A DNA stretch of 64,000 bases from Archangium sp. (GTDB taxonomy: Bacteria; Myxococcota; Myxococcia; Myxococcales; Myxococcaceae), in the NCBI GenBank assembly GCA_030695565.1, contig JAUYRZ010000056.1:23741-87740 (forward strand). Direction: 5' to 3'. The translations under genes and the position numbers were made by a program. The notes under the pieces are model-generated. The model did no database searches. It had not been told where the DNA came from and saw only the letters and a list, made by a program, of their open reading frames with translations. Shown in pieces: positions 15,947-26,249 of the stretch (its first letter is position 1; each line of letters begins with the position of its first letter).

Positions 15947-18900
15947 ATGGTTCGAAGAGCGTTGTGTCTGTGTGTGATCGTGCTTGCGTCGTGCAAGGCA
16001 GACCTCGAAATCCCTCCGGCGCCTGTCTCTGCGTCCGTCGTCGGAGCGGTCGATACCGACCCCGCCCAGACCAACGTCGCGCCGGGCGGCATCACGGTGC
16101 AGCTGATCGACGACGACGGGCTCAAGCGCTCGACGCTCACCGACGCCGACGGCGGCTTCGCCCACGTCGGGGTGCAGCCCGGCCTCTACGCACTCGAGGT
16201 GACCGCGCCCACCTTCGCCACGCTGATCGTGCCCAACGTGCGCGTGCGTTCGGGCGTACCCACGGATGTCGGCGTGCTCTCGCCCACCAGCACCCGCAAC
16301 TCACCCGACGAAGGCCGCCTCACCGGCCTGGTCAGCGCCCCCGCGGGCGCGTCGGTCGCCGGCGCCACCGTGCAGTTTCTCTTGAAGCCCAATGACGACC
16401 TGCTCGGCCAGGTGACGGTGGGTTTCGACGGCGTCTTCACCGAGCGGCTGCCGCCCGGCCACTACGTGCTGCGCGCCTCGCACCCCGACTTCACCAGCGT
16501 CGACTCGATGGAGCTCGAGCTGCTGCGCGGCCAGGTGCAGGACCTGCGCATGACGCCGCTGCTGCTGGGGCTCAACCCCGCAACGCTCACCGGCACCGTG
16601 ATGCGCGAAGTCGAAGGCGGGCCCGCGGTTCCGGCCGACGGCGCGTTGGTCACGCTGGGCAACGGAGCGACCACCACCACCGACGCCCAGGGCGCCTTCA
16701 TTCTCACCGGGCTGCCCGCGGGCTCGTTCACCTTGCGCGCGGCCCTGGCGGCCCACTTCGATCCCTCTCCTGCACGGATGGTCACCTTGCGCGCCGGCCA
16801 GACCACCGCGGCCGATCCGTTTACCGTCTCGCTCGTGCGCGGCACCATCGAGGGCACCGTCGAGCTGTCTGATCGCGCGCCCATCGACGTGGTGAGCGTG
16901 AGCGCGGTCTCCGCCTCCACCATGCGCGGTTACGCGGCCGTGGTTTCGCCCGATCCCCTGCTCCCCTACCGCGGCACCTTCACCATCAACGACGTGCCTT
17001 CGGGCTCGTATGAAGTGCAGGCCGCCAAGGCCCGCTACAGCCGCGCCACCACCACGGTGAGCGTCACCACCGGCAGCACGCCCGCGGGCAACCTGTTGCT
17101 CGCGCTCCAGCAGGGCGACTTCCTCATCGACGACGCCGACACCACCAACGTCTCGGGCTACACCCGCACGCGCGACGTGACCCTGCGCTTCACCGGCTTC
17201 CCGGCGACCGGCGTCACCAGCTTCCGCGTGGCCGAAGATCCGGGCTTTCCCGATGCCGGTTTTGCCCCCTACACCGGCGTGCAGCAGCCCTACAGCTTGA
17301 GCAGCAGCGGGGACGGCCTCAAGACGGTCTTCGCCCAGTACCGCGACAACACCGGCGCCACGAGCCCCACGTTTCAAAACAGCATCATCCTCGACCAGGT
17401 GGCCCCGCCCGCACCGGGAGTCACGCTGCAGAGCACCGGCACGCCCAACGGCGCGGTGCGTTTTGCCCGCACCAACCAGGTGCTCCCGCTGAGCCTGGTG
17501 GCCACCGATGATCGCGGGCTGGCCGCGATGAAGATCTCCGGCAGCAACTCGCTGGGCACCGATGGCACGTTGATCGGCCCCCGCTTGAGCGTGCAGGGCA
17601 CCACCACCTTCGCGCGCTCGACCTCTGCCGATGGGGCGCAGACCGTCTACGTGCAGCTGGTCGACAACGCGGGCAACCTCAGTCCCCTGGGCCAGGACAC
17701 CATCGTGGTCGACGCCACGGCGCCCGGGGTGAGCGTCAGCACGCTCGCCATTCCCCGCGGGCTTCGCGCCAGCGTCGATGGGTTCACCAACAGCCCCTTC
17801 GTCGACGTGACGGTGGCAGCCACGCCGCAAGCAAACGGCGAAGCGCTCTACATCAAGCTCGCCAACGCCACGGGCGCTGAGCTCGACGCGGCGAACTTCA
17901 CGCCCGTGCGCGCTTCCTTCTCGTGGATCGTCACGCCTGCCGATGGGCTCAAGACGGTCTCGGCGGTGTTGATGGACAGCGCGGGCAATACCAGCGCGAT
18001 CGCCAGCTCGACCATCACGCTCGACACCACCCCGCCGTCGCCGGTGAGCGCCACGCTCGCGTCCGGACTGGTGCGGGGCTCGCCGGTGCGCGTGAACGTG
18101 GCCTCCACCGCGGTCGATCTCTCGCCCACCGTGGGCCTGGCGACCTCTGACAACCCGGGCTTTCCGGGCGCCGCGGGACCGTTGCCAGCGGGCGGCTTCG
18201 TCGACGTGCCGCTCACCACCGTGCCGTCGTCGCCGGGCGTCTATCCGGCCACCGTCTACGCACGCTTCCGCGATCGCGCGGGCAACGACGCGGTCATCTC
18301 GTTGCCGCTCACCGTCGACTCCGAACCGCCGGCTGGCTTCATCACGCTGCAGGGTGCGTTGGCCGATGGCACGCCTGATTCGTCACTGACCGCCGGTGCC
18401 GCTGTCAGCGTGTTGGCCGGCACCGTGACCGGCGCCTCTGGCTACGTGCTGGGCGACGCCTCGCTCACGGCGTGCCCCAACCCGCAGACCACCACCTACG
18501 CCGCGATGCCCACCACCGGCGTGTTGCCGCACACCCTCACCGGCTCGGGCTCTCCGCGCGAAGTGCGCGCCTGTTTCCGCGACGCCGCCGGCAACGTCTT
18601 CGGCGGCCTGGTGAGCGGCGCCTGGGTGCCCTCGACCACCATCGGCTTCGACGCCACGCCGCCCACGGGCTGCACGCTGTCGGTCTCTGGCCGCAAGGTC
18701 GACGGCACGCCTGCCCCCGCGGGGCGCACGGCCAGCGTCGACGTGATCACCCAGCTCACCGGCTGCAGCGGCGCGCTCGAGGCGGTGATCAGCAACGGCG
18801 TGGTGACCTGCAGCAACACGGTCACCGGCTGGGCTGCGCTCACAGGGCTCGCCTCGCCGCAGCTGCCCCCGGTCGATGGCACCAAGACCGTGTCGGCCTG

Positions 18901-21900
18901 CGTGCGAGATGCCGCGCGCAACGTGGCCAGCGTCGCCTCGGTGAACATCGTGCTCGACACCGCACCTCCCTCAGCCGCGTCGGTGGAGATCGAATTCCTC
19001 GAAGGCGTGGTGAACCGCACCGAAGCCAGCGGGCGAAGCCCCGACGGCGGGCTCTTCGTGAGCGCCGCGGTCAGGGCCACCTGGGCCGACGCCACCGAGC
19101 TGGTGTTGGAGACCTCCGATGGCCGCGGCCCGCTCGACGCTGGCGCCGTCTTCACGCCGCTCTCCCCCGGGTTGCGCTCGGTGACCTCGGATCAAGGCGG
19201 CGGCTCGGCCCTGGTGCAGTTGCTCGATCTCTCATCCCTCGGCGCTTCGCCCGACGCCTTCAGGCTGGGCATCGGCGCCCGCTTCCGTGACGACGTGGGA
19301 AACGCCACCGAGCGCGTCGACACCCAGGTGCTGCTCGACGTCACCCGGCCGCTGCCTCCGACCCTCACGGGCCTGTCGACGGGCAATCGGTCCGGCACGC
19401 TCTTCTGGTTGGCCTCGCCCTCCTTCGACGTCACCAATTACGAGCTGGGCACGGGTACCTCGATGTTCGTGGTGGGTGGTCAGGCCCCCGCCGGCGCGCG
19501 CACCGGTACGGCCATCGGCTTGCGGAACCGGCGCGAGTACCAGTTCGCCGTGCGCGCGGTCGACGGTGCCGGCAACCGCTCGCTGCTCTCGAACGCGCTG
19601 ACAGGCACCTCGGGCTGGCGCGCCGCCACCGTGCCGCTCAACAGCGTCTACCCGGTGCGACCGCTCGACGTGGCGGTCAAAGGTGAAGACATCTACCTCA
19701 CGTTCTCCGAGCGCGACGTGGAGGGCTCGGTCGAGACGGGGAATCTGCGCATGGCCCACTCGCCCGATCGGGGCCGCACCTGGCAGCTGTCGACCATCGA
19801 CGCTTCCTTCGCGTGGAACCGCAAGGTGGGCCGCATCAACGTGCAGGACACGCAGATCGCCGTGACCACCATCGGCAGCGATCAGGATCCCTCGACCACC
19901 AACTACCCCACGCTCGGCGAGGCGAAGATCTACTCGTCGATCGATGGCGTGAGCTGGACGAAGTGGACCGACTCCAATCTGCCGATGCAGGCCAACTGGG
20001 GTGAAGTGGGCGGGCCGGGCCTGGTGGTCAGCGGAACCTTCGGCCGCATGTATTACGTGCAGAACCCGGGCGCGGCGAACCTGATCCGCACGTATGGCAC
20101 CACGCTCGTCTCGGGCTTCAACTTCCCCCTCCTCTCCACCTTCTACGACGCGCCCGACACCGTGCAGATGAACGATCTGGCGGTCTGCGATGGCAACTAC
20201 CTCAAGGTGATGGTGTGGAAAGAAGCGGGGCAGCTCAACTCGCTGACCCATCGCTTCGTCTACGACACCGACTACGTGGGCACCGAAGGCAACGGCGCCC
20301 TGGTGCAATCGGGCGCGAACGACTCGTTCGATCTCGCGTGCTCTTCGTTGCCCGGGCGGGCCAATGCGTACGTCGTCTACAAGCAGGGCGCGACGATCGG
20401 ATTCCGCGGCAGGCAGGCGAGCGGCACCTGGCTGGGCAATGGCGGCTTCTCGGTGGTCAACGACGCCGACGTGCGGTTCCCCCCTCGCATCCACGCAGCG
20501 GGCACCATCGCGGCGATGGTCTACCGGCCCCAGAGCGGCGGCGTGCGCCTGGGCGTGGTCACGGATGAGGGGAGCGGCTTCTCGCCCACCGATTGGGATC
20601 GGGTGGAGGCCAACCCGCTCCAGGGCTACTGGCCCGTGGTGGGCGGCGAGGCGATCGACGATCTGGCCATCGCGTACACCGACTCCGATGCCGCCACGCT
20701 GACCGTGCTGGTGCCCGAGCTGCGCGGCGTGACCGGCCGCGGGCTGCCGGGCATCAACACCGCTTCTCTCTCGTGGTCCAGCGGAGGCCTGAGCGACTTC
20801 ATCGTCGGCACCGACGACAACGCCAGCTTCGTCACCCCGCAGCAGAGCTTCTACATGAGCCAGCCCACCTTCGACGTGGCCGTGCCTGCCGATGAGCCGC
20901 TCTACCACCGCATCGGCGCGCGTGATTCGTTCGGCCAGGGGTCGGAGGAAGGCGAGATCTGGCAGATGGCGCCGTTCGAACAGACGACCCTCTTCACCGC
21001 AAACTTCAGCGTGGGCACCGGCGCGACCTCCACCGCGGGGGTGGTGGCGCACGACAACACCGTGGTGGTCTTGCCGCCCTACGGCCTCAAGATGACCACT
21101 GACTCCGACCTGACGCTCTACCGCTCGGTCGATCAAGGGCGGAACTGGGCGGCGCTCCAACCGCCCGCCGCCGTGGTGACCTCCGCCGCGCGCTCGATGG
21201 ATGGCGCGCTGGGTCGCGCGGTGTTGGCGTACCGGCTCTCGGCCTCCATCGGCGTGCGCGCCCGGCTCTTCTCCAGCCTGACGGGCGCCTACCCGGCAGA
21301 GACGATGATCGACGCCACCATGAACGCCGATCACATCGCGGTGGGCACCGATCGCAACAACCGCTTCGCCATCGTCTCCAGCTCAGTGGCGACCGACCAG
21401 ATCGGCATCGCGTGGTCGAACGACGGCGTCACCTTCGTCAACCGCGCGCGGCTCACCATTCCCGCGGCGGCCAGCTACGCCATCACCGACGTGTCGGTGT
21501 GGCGCGTCGATCCCTTCCGGCTGATCATCTCGTGGCGTCAGAGCGGCGCCGGCAGCGAGCGCATCTACTTCGCCGAGTCGACCGACCAGGGCGTCACCTT
21601 CGGAGTTCCGGTGCTGCTGGTCGACGGCACCACCGGCGGCTCGGGCAACCAGTTCGTCAACAGCCAGACCATCACCCGGGGCTCGGGCAACGACGCCTAC
21701 AGCATCCTCGGGTACGTCAGTCAGAACGCGGTCACCCCGCCCCGCTCGGCCAACCTGTTCCTGGCCATCACGGGCACCGATCACCCTCCCACCACGGGCA
21801 ACTTCACCCAGTTCCTGCTCGACCAGGATCCCGCGGTGAAAGACAGCTTCGATCTCACCTCGACCAGCGATGGCCACGTGGTGGCGTACCAGACGACCAA

Positions 21901-22147
21901 CCTGGTGGGCTCGGTCAACGAGATCTCACTCAAGGCCGCGCTCTGCACCACCGACTGTCACCTGCTCAAGAACTGGTACCGGCGATCACTCGCCACCTGG
22001 CCGGGCAACTCCGCCACCCGGCTCTCTCCGGTGGTCACTCAGTCGACCACCAGCGGCGGCGCCATCGGGCCCCGGTGGTACGTCACCTTCCGCGAAGCCG
22101 GGCAGCTGCGCATCTTGCGCGGGGGCCTGGTGCGCCGGGTGCGCTGA
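15947..22147 (+). CDS. Giant lipoprotein with carboxypeptidase-regulatory, Ig-like/FN3 and Asp-box segments
   Basis: A 2066-residue exported lipoprotein. The ATG at 15947 gives the signal MVRRALCLCVIVLASCK (lipobox LASC). The first third has carboxypeptidase-regulatory-like units with DADGGFAHVGVQPGLYALEV and TTTDAQGAFILTGLPAGSFT. The middle has repeated Ig-like units marked by D-x-x-xP boundaries (LDTTPPSPVSA, FDATPPTGCTL, LDTAPPSAAS), then an FN3-like unit near YQFAVRAVDGAGN. The last third looks like a beta-propeller with Asp-box motifs: SPDRGRTWQLS, SVDQGRNWAAL, SNDGVTF and STDQGVTFG. No sialidase catalytic residues could be assigned. Probably a surface-displayed adhesive or binding protein; substrate unknown. 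Confidence 0.8.
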   Translation: MVRRALCLCVIVLASCKADLEIPPAPVSASVVGAVDTDPAQTNVAPGGITVQLIDDDGLKRSTLTDADGGFAHVGVQPGLYALEVTAPTFATLIVPNVRVRSGVPTDVGVLSPTSTRNSPDEGRLTGLVSAPAGASVAGATVQFLLKPNDDLLGQVTVGFDGVFTERLPPGHYVLRASHPDFTSVDSMELELLRGQVQDLRMTPLLLGLNPATLTGTVMREVEGGPAVPADGALVTLGNGATTTTDAQGAFILTGLPAGSFTLRAALAAHFDPSPARMVTLRAGQTTAADPFTVSLVRGTIEGTVELSDRAPIDVVSVSAVSASTMRGYAAVVSPDPLLPYRGTFTINDVPSGSYEVQAAKARYSRATTTVSVTTGSTPAGNLLLALQQGDFLIDDADTTNVSGYTRTRDVTLRFTGFPATGVTSFRVAEDPGFPDAGFAPYTGVQQPYSLSSSGDGLKTVFAQYRDNTGATSPTFQNSIILDQVAPPAPGVTLQSTGTPNGAVRFARTNQVLPLSLVATDDRGLAAMKISGSNSLGTDGTLIGPRLSVQGTTTFARSTSADGAQTVYVQLVDNAGNLSPLGQDTIVVDATAPGVSVSTLAIPRGLRASVDGFTNSPFVDVTVAATPQANGEALYIKLANATGAELDAANFTPVRASFSWIVTPADGLKTVSAVLMDSAGNTSAIASSTITLDTTPPSPVSATLASGLVRGSPVRVNVASTAVDLSPTVGLATSDNPGFPGAAGPLPAGGFVDVPLTTVPSSPGVYPATVYARFRDRAGNDAVISLPLTVDSEPPAGFITLQGALADGTPDSSLTAGAAVSVLAGTVTGASGYVLGDASLTACPNPQTTTYAAMPTTGVLPHTLTGSGSPREVRACFRDAAGNVFGGLVSGAWVPSTTIGFDATPPTGCTLSVSGRKVDGTPAPAGRTASVDVITQLTGCSGALEAVISNGVVTCSNTVTGWAALTGLASPQLPPVDGTKTVSACVRDAARNVASVASVNIVLDTAPPSAASVEIEFLEGVVNRTEASGRSPDGGLFVSAAVRATWADATELVLETSDGRGPLDAGAVFTPLSPGLRSVTSDQGGGSALVQLLDLSSLGASPDAFRLGIGARFRDDVGNATERVDTQVLLDVTRPLPPTLTGLSTGNRSGTLFWLASPSFDVTNYELGTGTSMFVVGGQAPAGARTGTAIGLRNRREYQFAVRAVDGAGNRSLLSNALTGTSGWRAATVPLNSVYPVRPLDVAVKGEDIYLTFSERDVEGSVETGNLRMAHSPDRGRTWQLSTIDASFAWNRKVGRINVQDTQIAVTTIGSDQDPSTTNYPTLGEAKIYSSIDGVSWTKWTDSNLPMQANWGEVGGPGLVVSGTFGRMYYVQNPGAANLIRTYGTTLVSGFNFPLLSTFYDAPDTVQMNDLAVCDGNYLKVMVWKEAGQLNSLTHRFVYDTDYVGTEGNGALVQSGANDSFDLACSSLPGRANAYVVYKQGATIGFRGRQASGTWLGNGGFSVVNDADVRFPPRIHAAGTIAAMVYRPQSGGVRLGVVTDEGSGFSPTDWDRVEANPLQGYWPVVGGEAIDDLAIAYTDSDAATLTVLVPELRGVTGRGLPGINTASLSWSSGGLSDFIVGTDDNASFVTPQQSFYMSQPTFDVAVPADEPLYHRIGARDSFGQGSEEGEIWQMAPFEQTTLFTANFSVGTGATSTAGVVAHDNTVVVLPPYGLKMTTDSDLTLYRSVDQGRNWAALQPPAAVVTSAARSMDGALGRAVLAYRLSASIGVRARLFSSLTGAYPAETMIDATMNADHIAVGTDRNNRFAIVSSSVATDQIGIAWSNDGVTFVNRARLTIPAAASYAITDVSVWRVDPFRLIISWRQSGAGSERIYFAESTDQGVTFGVPVLLVDGTTGGSGNQFVNSQTITRGSGNDAYSILGYVSQNAVTPPRSANLFLAITGTDHPPTTGNFTQFLLDQDPAVKDSFDLTSTSDGHVVAYQTTNLVGSVNEISLKAALCTTDCHLLKNWYRRSLATWPGNSATRLSPVVTQSTTSGGAIGPRWYVTFREAGQLRILRGGLVRRVR

Positions 22148-22211
22148 AGCAGCGGTCAGCTTCGGGCAGCTCGTCCGGTCAGCCGGAGGACCTCACCCCA
22201 GGAGCACTCCC

Positions 22212-23225
22212 ATGCAACGCGCCCTCGCTTCGATCACCCGCATCACCGAGCTGACGCCCATCGCTGGCGCCGATCGCATCGAGCTGGCCCGCGTGGCGGG
22301 GTGGCAGTGCGTGGTGAAGAAGGGCGAGTTTCGACCCGGTGAGCTCGCGGTGTACCTCGAGATCGACGCCGTGCCGCCCGACCGCGAGGCCTTCTCGTGG
22401 TTGTGGCAGCCGAAGGGCCAGACCGGTGTTCCGCGGCCCGACTCGTTTCGCATTCGCACGCTGCGGCTGCGCGGCACCCTCTCGCAGGGGCTGCTGATGC
22501 CGCTGGCCCAGGCCGGGCTCACCCACGCCCTCGAAGGCGCCGACGTGACGGAGCAGCTGGGGGTGATCAAGTACGAGCCGCCAGCGCCCAGCGGCATGGG
22601 CGACTGGCGCGCCGCGTTCCCTTCGCTCGTGCCGAAGACCGACGAGATGCGCGTGCAGGCCGTGCCGCAGGTGCTCGAGGAGCTGCGCGGCAAGCCCTTC
22701 GTGGCCACCGTGAAGATGGACGGCACCAGCTCGACCTTCGTGATGATCGACGGGGGGCTGCATGCGTGCGGGCGCAACCACTCCATCGCCGAAGGCGAGA
22801 ACCTCTACTGGCACGTGGCCAGGAAGCACCGGCTGGCCGACGTGCTGGGCGGTTCGTCACTCGCCCTTCAGGGCGAGATCGTGGGGCCGGGCGTGCAGAA
22901 GAACCCGGCTGGGCTGAAGGACAAGAGCCTCTTCGTGTTCAACCTCTACGACACGCGAACGGGTGAACACCTGAGCGACGGTGAGCTGCGGAAGTTCTGC
23001 CAGCAGCACGGGCTGATGCCGGTGCCGCTCGCCTTCGAAGGAGCGCGCTTCGACGAGACGGTCGACTCGTTGCTCCAGAAGGCGGAGGGCACGTACGAAA
23101 ACACCGGCAACCAGCGAGAGGGCATCGTGATCAGGCCGGTACAACCGATGCGCTCAGACGTGCTGGGGGGCCGGCTGTCGTTCAAGGCGATCTCGAACCG
23201 CTACCTGCTCGACGAACGTGACTGA
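22212..23225 (+). CDS. RNA ligase, Deinococcus DRB0094 (Rnl5) type
   Basis: A 337-residue nucleotidyltransferase; ATG at 22212 has AGGAG 9 bases upstream. The N-terminal module (about residues 1-120, RALASITRITELTPI.., ..LRGTLSQGLLMPL) matches the distinctive front domain of the Deinococcus nick-sealing RNA ligase. The ligase domain has motif I KMDG (Lys168 is the adenylated residue), motif III LQGEIVGPG (Glu222), IIIa FVFNLYD, IV EGIVIRP and V SFKAIS (Lys325). Length is close to the family's roughly 340. This type seals 3'-OH/5'-PO4 nicks when the 3' side is RNA. It lies upstream of uvrA but is separated by a strong hairpin and a SOS-like box, so cotranscription is doubtful. Confidence 0.88.
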   Translation: MQRALASITRITELTPIAGADRIELARVAGWQCVVKKGEFRPGELAVYLEIDAVPPDREAFSWLWQPKGQTGVPRPDSFRIRTLRLRGTLSQGLLMPLAQAGLTHALEGADVTEQLGVIKYEPPAPSGMGDWRAAFPSLVPKTDEMRVQAVPQVLEELRGKPFVATVKMDGTSSTFVMIDGGLHACGRNHSIAEGENLYWHVARKHRLADVLGGSSLALQGEIVGPGVQKNPAGLKDKSLFVFNLYDTRTGEHLSDGELRKFCQQHGLMPVPLAFEGARFDETVDSLLQKAEGTYENTGNQREGIVIRPVQPMRSDVLGGRLSFKAISNRYLLDERD

Positions 23226-23229
23226 TGAA

Positions 23230-23265
23230 GGCCCGCTCCACGCCCAGCCGCTCGTGGAGCGGGCC
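23230..23265 (+). terminator. Strong hairpin after the RNA ligase gene
   Basis: Thirteen-base perfect arms GGCCCGCTCCACG and CGTGGAGCGGGCC with a 10-base loop lie 4 bases after the ligase stop codon. No U-tract follows, so it may be a Rho-aided or 3'-protective stem rather than a classic intrinsic terminator. Confidence 0.65.
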
Positions 23266-23287
23266 GCGCTCTTCGGGTAGGGAATTC

Positions 23288-23309
23288 TTGACCTGAACAC
23301 CCGTTCCGG
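23288..23309 (+). promoter_or_regulatory. LexA-like SOS box overlapping a -35-like element upstream of uvrA
   Basis: CTGAACACCCGTTCCGG (23293-23309) agrees at 16 of 17 positions with the Myxococcus xanthus LexA motif as recalled (CTRHAMRYBYGTTCAGS). It overlaps a TTGACC -35-like hexamer at 23288-23293 and lies about 53 bases before the uvrA ATG, the expected place for SOS repression. No convincing -10 was seen. Confidence 0.6.
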
Positions 23310-23361
23310 GCGAAGTCGCGCGGGCGCTGGCACCCCATCGGCGCTACTTCAGGGCAACCCC

Positions 23362-26226
23362 ATGGCCGAACCCGACTACGTCAGCATTCGCGGCGCCAAA
23401 GAGCACAACCTCAAAGGCGTCTCTCTCGACATCCCCAAGAAGAAGCTCGTGGTGTTCACGGGCGTCTCGGGCTCTGGCAAGAGCTCGCTCGCCTTCGACA
23501 CGCTCTACGCCGAAGGGCAGCGCCGCTATGTCGAATCGCTCTCGGCCTACGCCCGCCAGTTCCTCGGGCAGATGGAGAAGCCCCGCTACGACACCATTCG
23601 GGGGCTCTCCCCCACCATCTCGATCGAGCAGAAGGCGGCGTCGAACAACCCGCGCTCGACGGTGGGCACCGTCACCGAGGTGCACGACTACCTGCGCGTG
23701 CTCTACGCGAACATCGGCGTGCAGCACTGCAACAACTGCGGCCGCAAGGTGGGCAAGCAGTCGGCGCAGCAGATCGTCGAGGAGATCCTCAAGTCGCCCG
23801 CGGGCACCAAGCTTCAACTGCTCGCGCCCATCGTGGTGAACCGCAAGGGCGAGCACAAAGACCTGCTCGTCGATGCCTTGAAGAGAGGCTTCAGCCGCGC
23901 GCGCGTCGACGGCAAGGTGCGATCGCTCGAAGAAAAGTTCGAGCTCGACAAGAAATCGAAGCACGACGTCGAGCTGATCATCGATCGGCTGGTGCTCAAG
24001 GCCGACCTGCGCCCCCGCCTGACCGACTCGGTGGAGCAGGCGCTGCGCGAAGGCAAAGGCGTGTTGATCGTCACCGACGAGAACGGCACCAAGAGCGCCG
24101 ACCGCACGATGAGCGAGCACAACTCGTGTCATCACTGCGCGTTGTCGTTCCCCGAGCTGGCGCCTTCGTCGTTCTCATTCAACAACCCGCTGGGCATGTG
24201 CACCGAGTGCAGTGGCCTGGGCACCCGCGCGGAGATGGATCCGGATCTGATCGTCCCCGACAAGACGCGGTCGATCAAAGACGGCGCGGTCGAGGTGTGG
24301 GCCTCGGGCGTGTCACGCGGCGAAGGGTGGACGGCCGACCTGGTGGACACCCTGGCGCGCGCGTTCTCCATCGATCTCGAGACGCCGTGGAACCAGCTGC
24401 CGAAGAAGCAGACCGACGTGGTGCTCTACGGGAGCAGCGGCAAAGAGCTCTCGATGAAGTGGGGCGAGGCCCGCTGGAAGATGGAGTGGGAGGGCCTGGT
24501 CAACAAGCTGTGGCGCAGCTTCAACTCGACGACCTCGGAGTCGATGAAGCAGTACTACATGAAGTTCTTGAGCGATAAGCCGTGCCCGACCTGCAACGGC
24601 GAGCGGCTCCGGCCCGAGTCGCGCGCGGTGAAGGTGGGCGGCAACAGCATCGTCGACCTCTCGCGCATGACCATCCGGCAGGCGTTGGACTTTCTGGCGG
24701 CGCTGCCGTTGAGCAAGAACGAGGCGACCATCGCCGCGGAGCTGCTCAAGGAGATCCGCTCGCGCCTCTCGTTCCTGGCCGACGTGGGGCTCACGTATCT
24801 CTCACTCGATCGCGCGGCCTCCACGCTGTCGGGTGGCGAGAGCCAGCGCATTCGCCTCGCTTCGCAGATGGGCAGCGAGCTGACCGGCGTCATCTACATT
24901 CTCGACGAGCCGTCGATCGGCCTGCACCAGCGCGACAACGGCCGGTTGATCGCCACGCTCAAGAAGCTGCGCGATCTGGGCAACTCGGTGCTGGTGGTCG
25001 AGCACGACGAAGAGACGATGGAAGAGGCCGACTGGATCATCGACTTCGGGCCGGGCGCAGGTGAACTCGGCGGCGCGGTGATCGCGGAGGGAACTCCGAA
25101 GCAGGTGATGGCCAACGAGAAGAGCGTGACCGGCGGGTACCTGTCGGGCCGGCTCGAGATCACCGTGCCCGAGACGCGCCGCAAGCCGGGCAAGCAGAAG
25201 ATCACCATCAAGGGCGCCAAGGAGAACAACCTCAAGGACGTGAGCGTCGACATCCCGCTTGGGTTGTTCGTCTCGGTGACCGGCGTCTCGGGCGCGGGCA
25301 AGTCGACTCTGATCAACGAGATCCTCTACCCGGCGCTGGCGCGGCACATCTACGAGACCCGCGACGTGCCCGGAAAACACCAGTCGATCCTCGGCCTCGA
25401 GTACCTCGACAAGGTGATCGACATCGATCAGCGGCCCATCGGGCGCACGCCGCGTTCGAACCCCGCCACGTACACCAAGGTGTTCGATGCGATCCGCGAG
25501 GTGCTCGCGCAGACGCAGGAAGCGCGCACGTACGGCTACACGCCGGGCCGCTTCAGCTTCAACGTGAAGGGGGGCCGCTGCGAGTCGTGTGAAGGCGACG
25601 GCGTGAAGAAGGTCGAGATGCACTTCCTCGCTGACGTCTACGTGCCCTGTGAAGTGTGCGGCGGAAAGCGGTTCAACGAGGCGACGCTGCGGGTCCGCTA
25701 CAAGGGCAAGAACGTGGCGGAGATCCTCGACATGTCGGTGCGCGAGGCGATGGTGCACTTCGAGGTGCATCGCGACATCAGCCGCGTGCTCAGGACGCTG
25801 GAAGACGTGGGCCTGAGCTACATCAAGCTGGGCCAGCCCTCGACCACGCTGTCGGGAGGTGAAGCGCAGCGCATCAAGCTGTCGCGAGAGCTCGCCAAGG
25901 TGTCGACCGGCCGCACCCTGTACATCCTCGATGAGCCGACCACGGGTCTGCACTTCGAAGACATGCGCAAGCTGCTCATCGTGCTCAACCGGCTCGTCGA
26001 GGCGGGCAACACGGTGGTGGTGATCGAGCACAACCTCGACGTGATCAAGTCGTCTGACTGGGTGATCGATCTGGGGCCTGAAGGCGGCAGCGGTGGTGGT
26101 GAGATCCTGGCCATCGGTACGCCGGAGGAAGTGTCCGAGGTGAAGGGCAGCTACACCGGCAAGTACTTGAAGCACGTGCTGAACAAGGCGCGGAAGCAGC
26201 GGGTCGGCCAGCGCGTGGCGAGCTGA
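23362..26226 (+). CDS. uvrA: Excinuclease ABC subunit A
   Basis: A 954-residue DNA-damage-recognition ATPase of nucleotide excision repair. Two ABC modules are visible: Walker A GVSGSGKSS with ABC signature LSGGESQRIRLASQ in the first, and GVSGAGKST with LSGGEAQRIKLSRE in the second. Walker B segments are ILDEPSIGLHQRD and ILDEPTTGLHFED. The zinc modules appear as CNNCG..CHHC..CTEC, CPTC and CESCEGDG..CEVCGG. The length is full for the family, with a normal C-terminus. A LexA-like box upstream suggests SOS control. Next gene is an unrelated membrane protein 23 bases downstream. Confidence 0.98.
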   Translation: MAEPDYVSIRGAKEHNLKGVSLDIPKKKLVVFTGVSGSGKSSLAFDTLYAEGQRRYVESLSAYARQFLGQMEKPRYDTIRGLSPTISIEQKAASNNPRSTVGTVTEVHDYLRVLYANIGVQHCNNCGRKVGKQSAQQIVEEILKSPAGTKLQLLAPIVVNRKGEHKDLLVDALKRGFSRARVDGKVRSLEEKFELDKKSKHDVELIIDRLVLKADLRPRLTDSVEQALREGKGVLIVTDENGTKSADRTMSEHNSCHHCALSFPELAPSSFSFNNPLGMCTECSGLGTRAEMDPDLIVPDKTRSIKDGAVEVWASGVSRGEGWTADLVDTLARAFSIDLETPWNQLPKKQTDVVLYGSSGKELSMKWGEARWKMEWEGLVNKLWRSFNSTTSESMKQYYMKFLSDKPCPTCNGERLRPESRAVKVGGNSIVDLSRMTIRQALDFLAALPLSKNEATIAAELLKEIRSRLSFLADVGLTYLSLDRAASTLSGGESQRIRLASQMGSELTGVIYILDEPSIGLHQRDNGRLIATLKKLRDLGNSVLVVEHDEETMEEADWIIDFGPGAGELGGAVIAEGTPKQVMANEKSVTGGYLSGRLEITVPETRRKPGKQKITIKGAKENNLKDVSVDIPLGLFVSVTGVSGAGKSTLINEILYPALARHIYETRDVPGKHQSILGLEYLDKVIDIDQRPIGRTPRSNPATYTKVFDAIREVLAQTQEARTYGYTPGRFSFNVKGGRCESCEGDGVKKVEMHFLADVYVPCEVCGGKRFNEATLRVRYKGKNVAEILDMSVREAMVHFEVHRDISRVLRTLEDVGLSYIKLGQPSTTLSGGEAQRIKLSRELAKVSTGRTLYILDEPTTGLHFEDMRKLLIVLNRLVEAGNTVVVIEHNLDVIKSSDWVIDLGPEGGSGGGEILAIGTPEEVSEVKGSYTGKYLKHVLNKARKQRVGQRVAS

Positions 26227-26249
26227 GGTTAAAAAAACTGGCCCCCATC

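Noticed and set aside
15884..22100. Long open frames on the strand opposite the giant lipoprotein gene (for example 509 and 700 residues)
   Set aside because: They are His/Arg/Gly-rich, lack signals and start sites, and mirror the third-base G/C bias of the sense gene.
23230..23265. Classical intrinsic terminator after the RNA ligase
   Set aside because: The stem is perfect but has no U-tract; reported as a hairpin with reduced confidence rather than a certain terminator.
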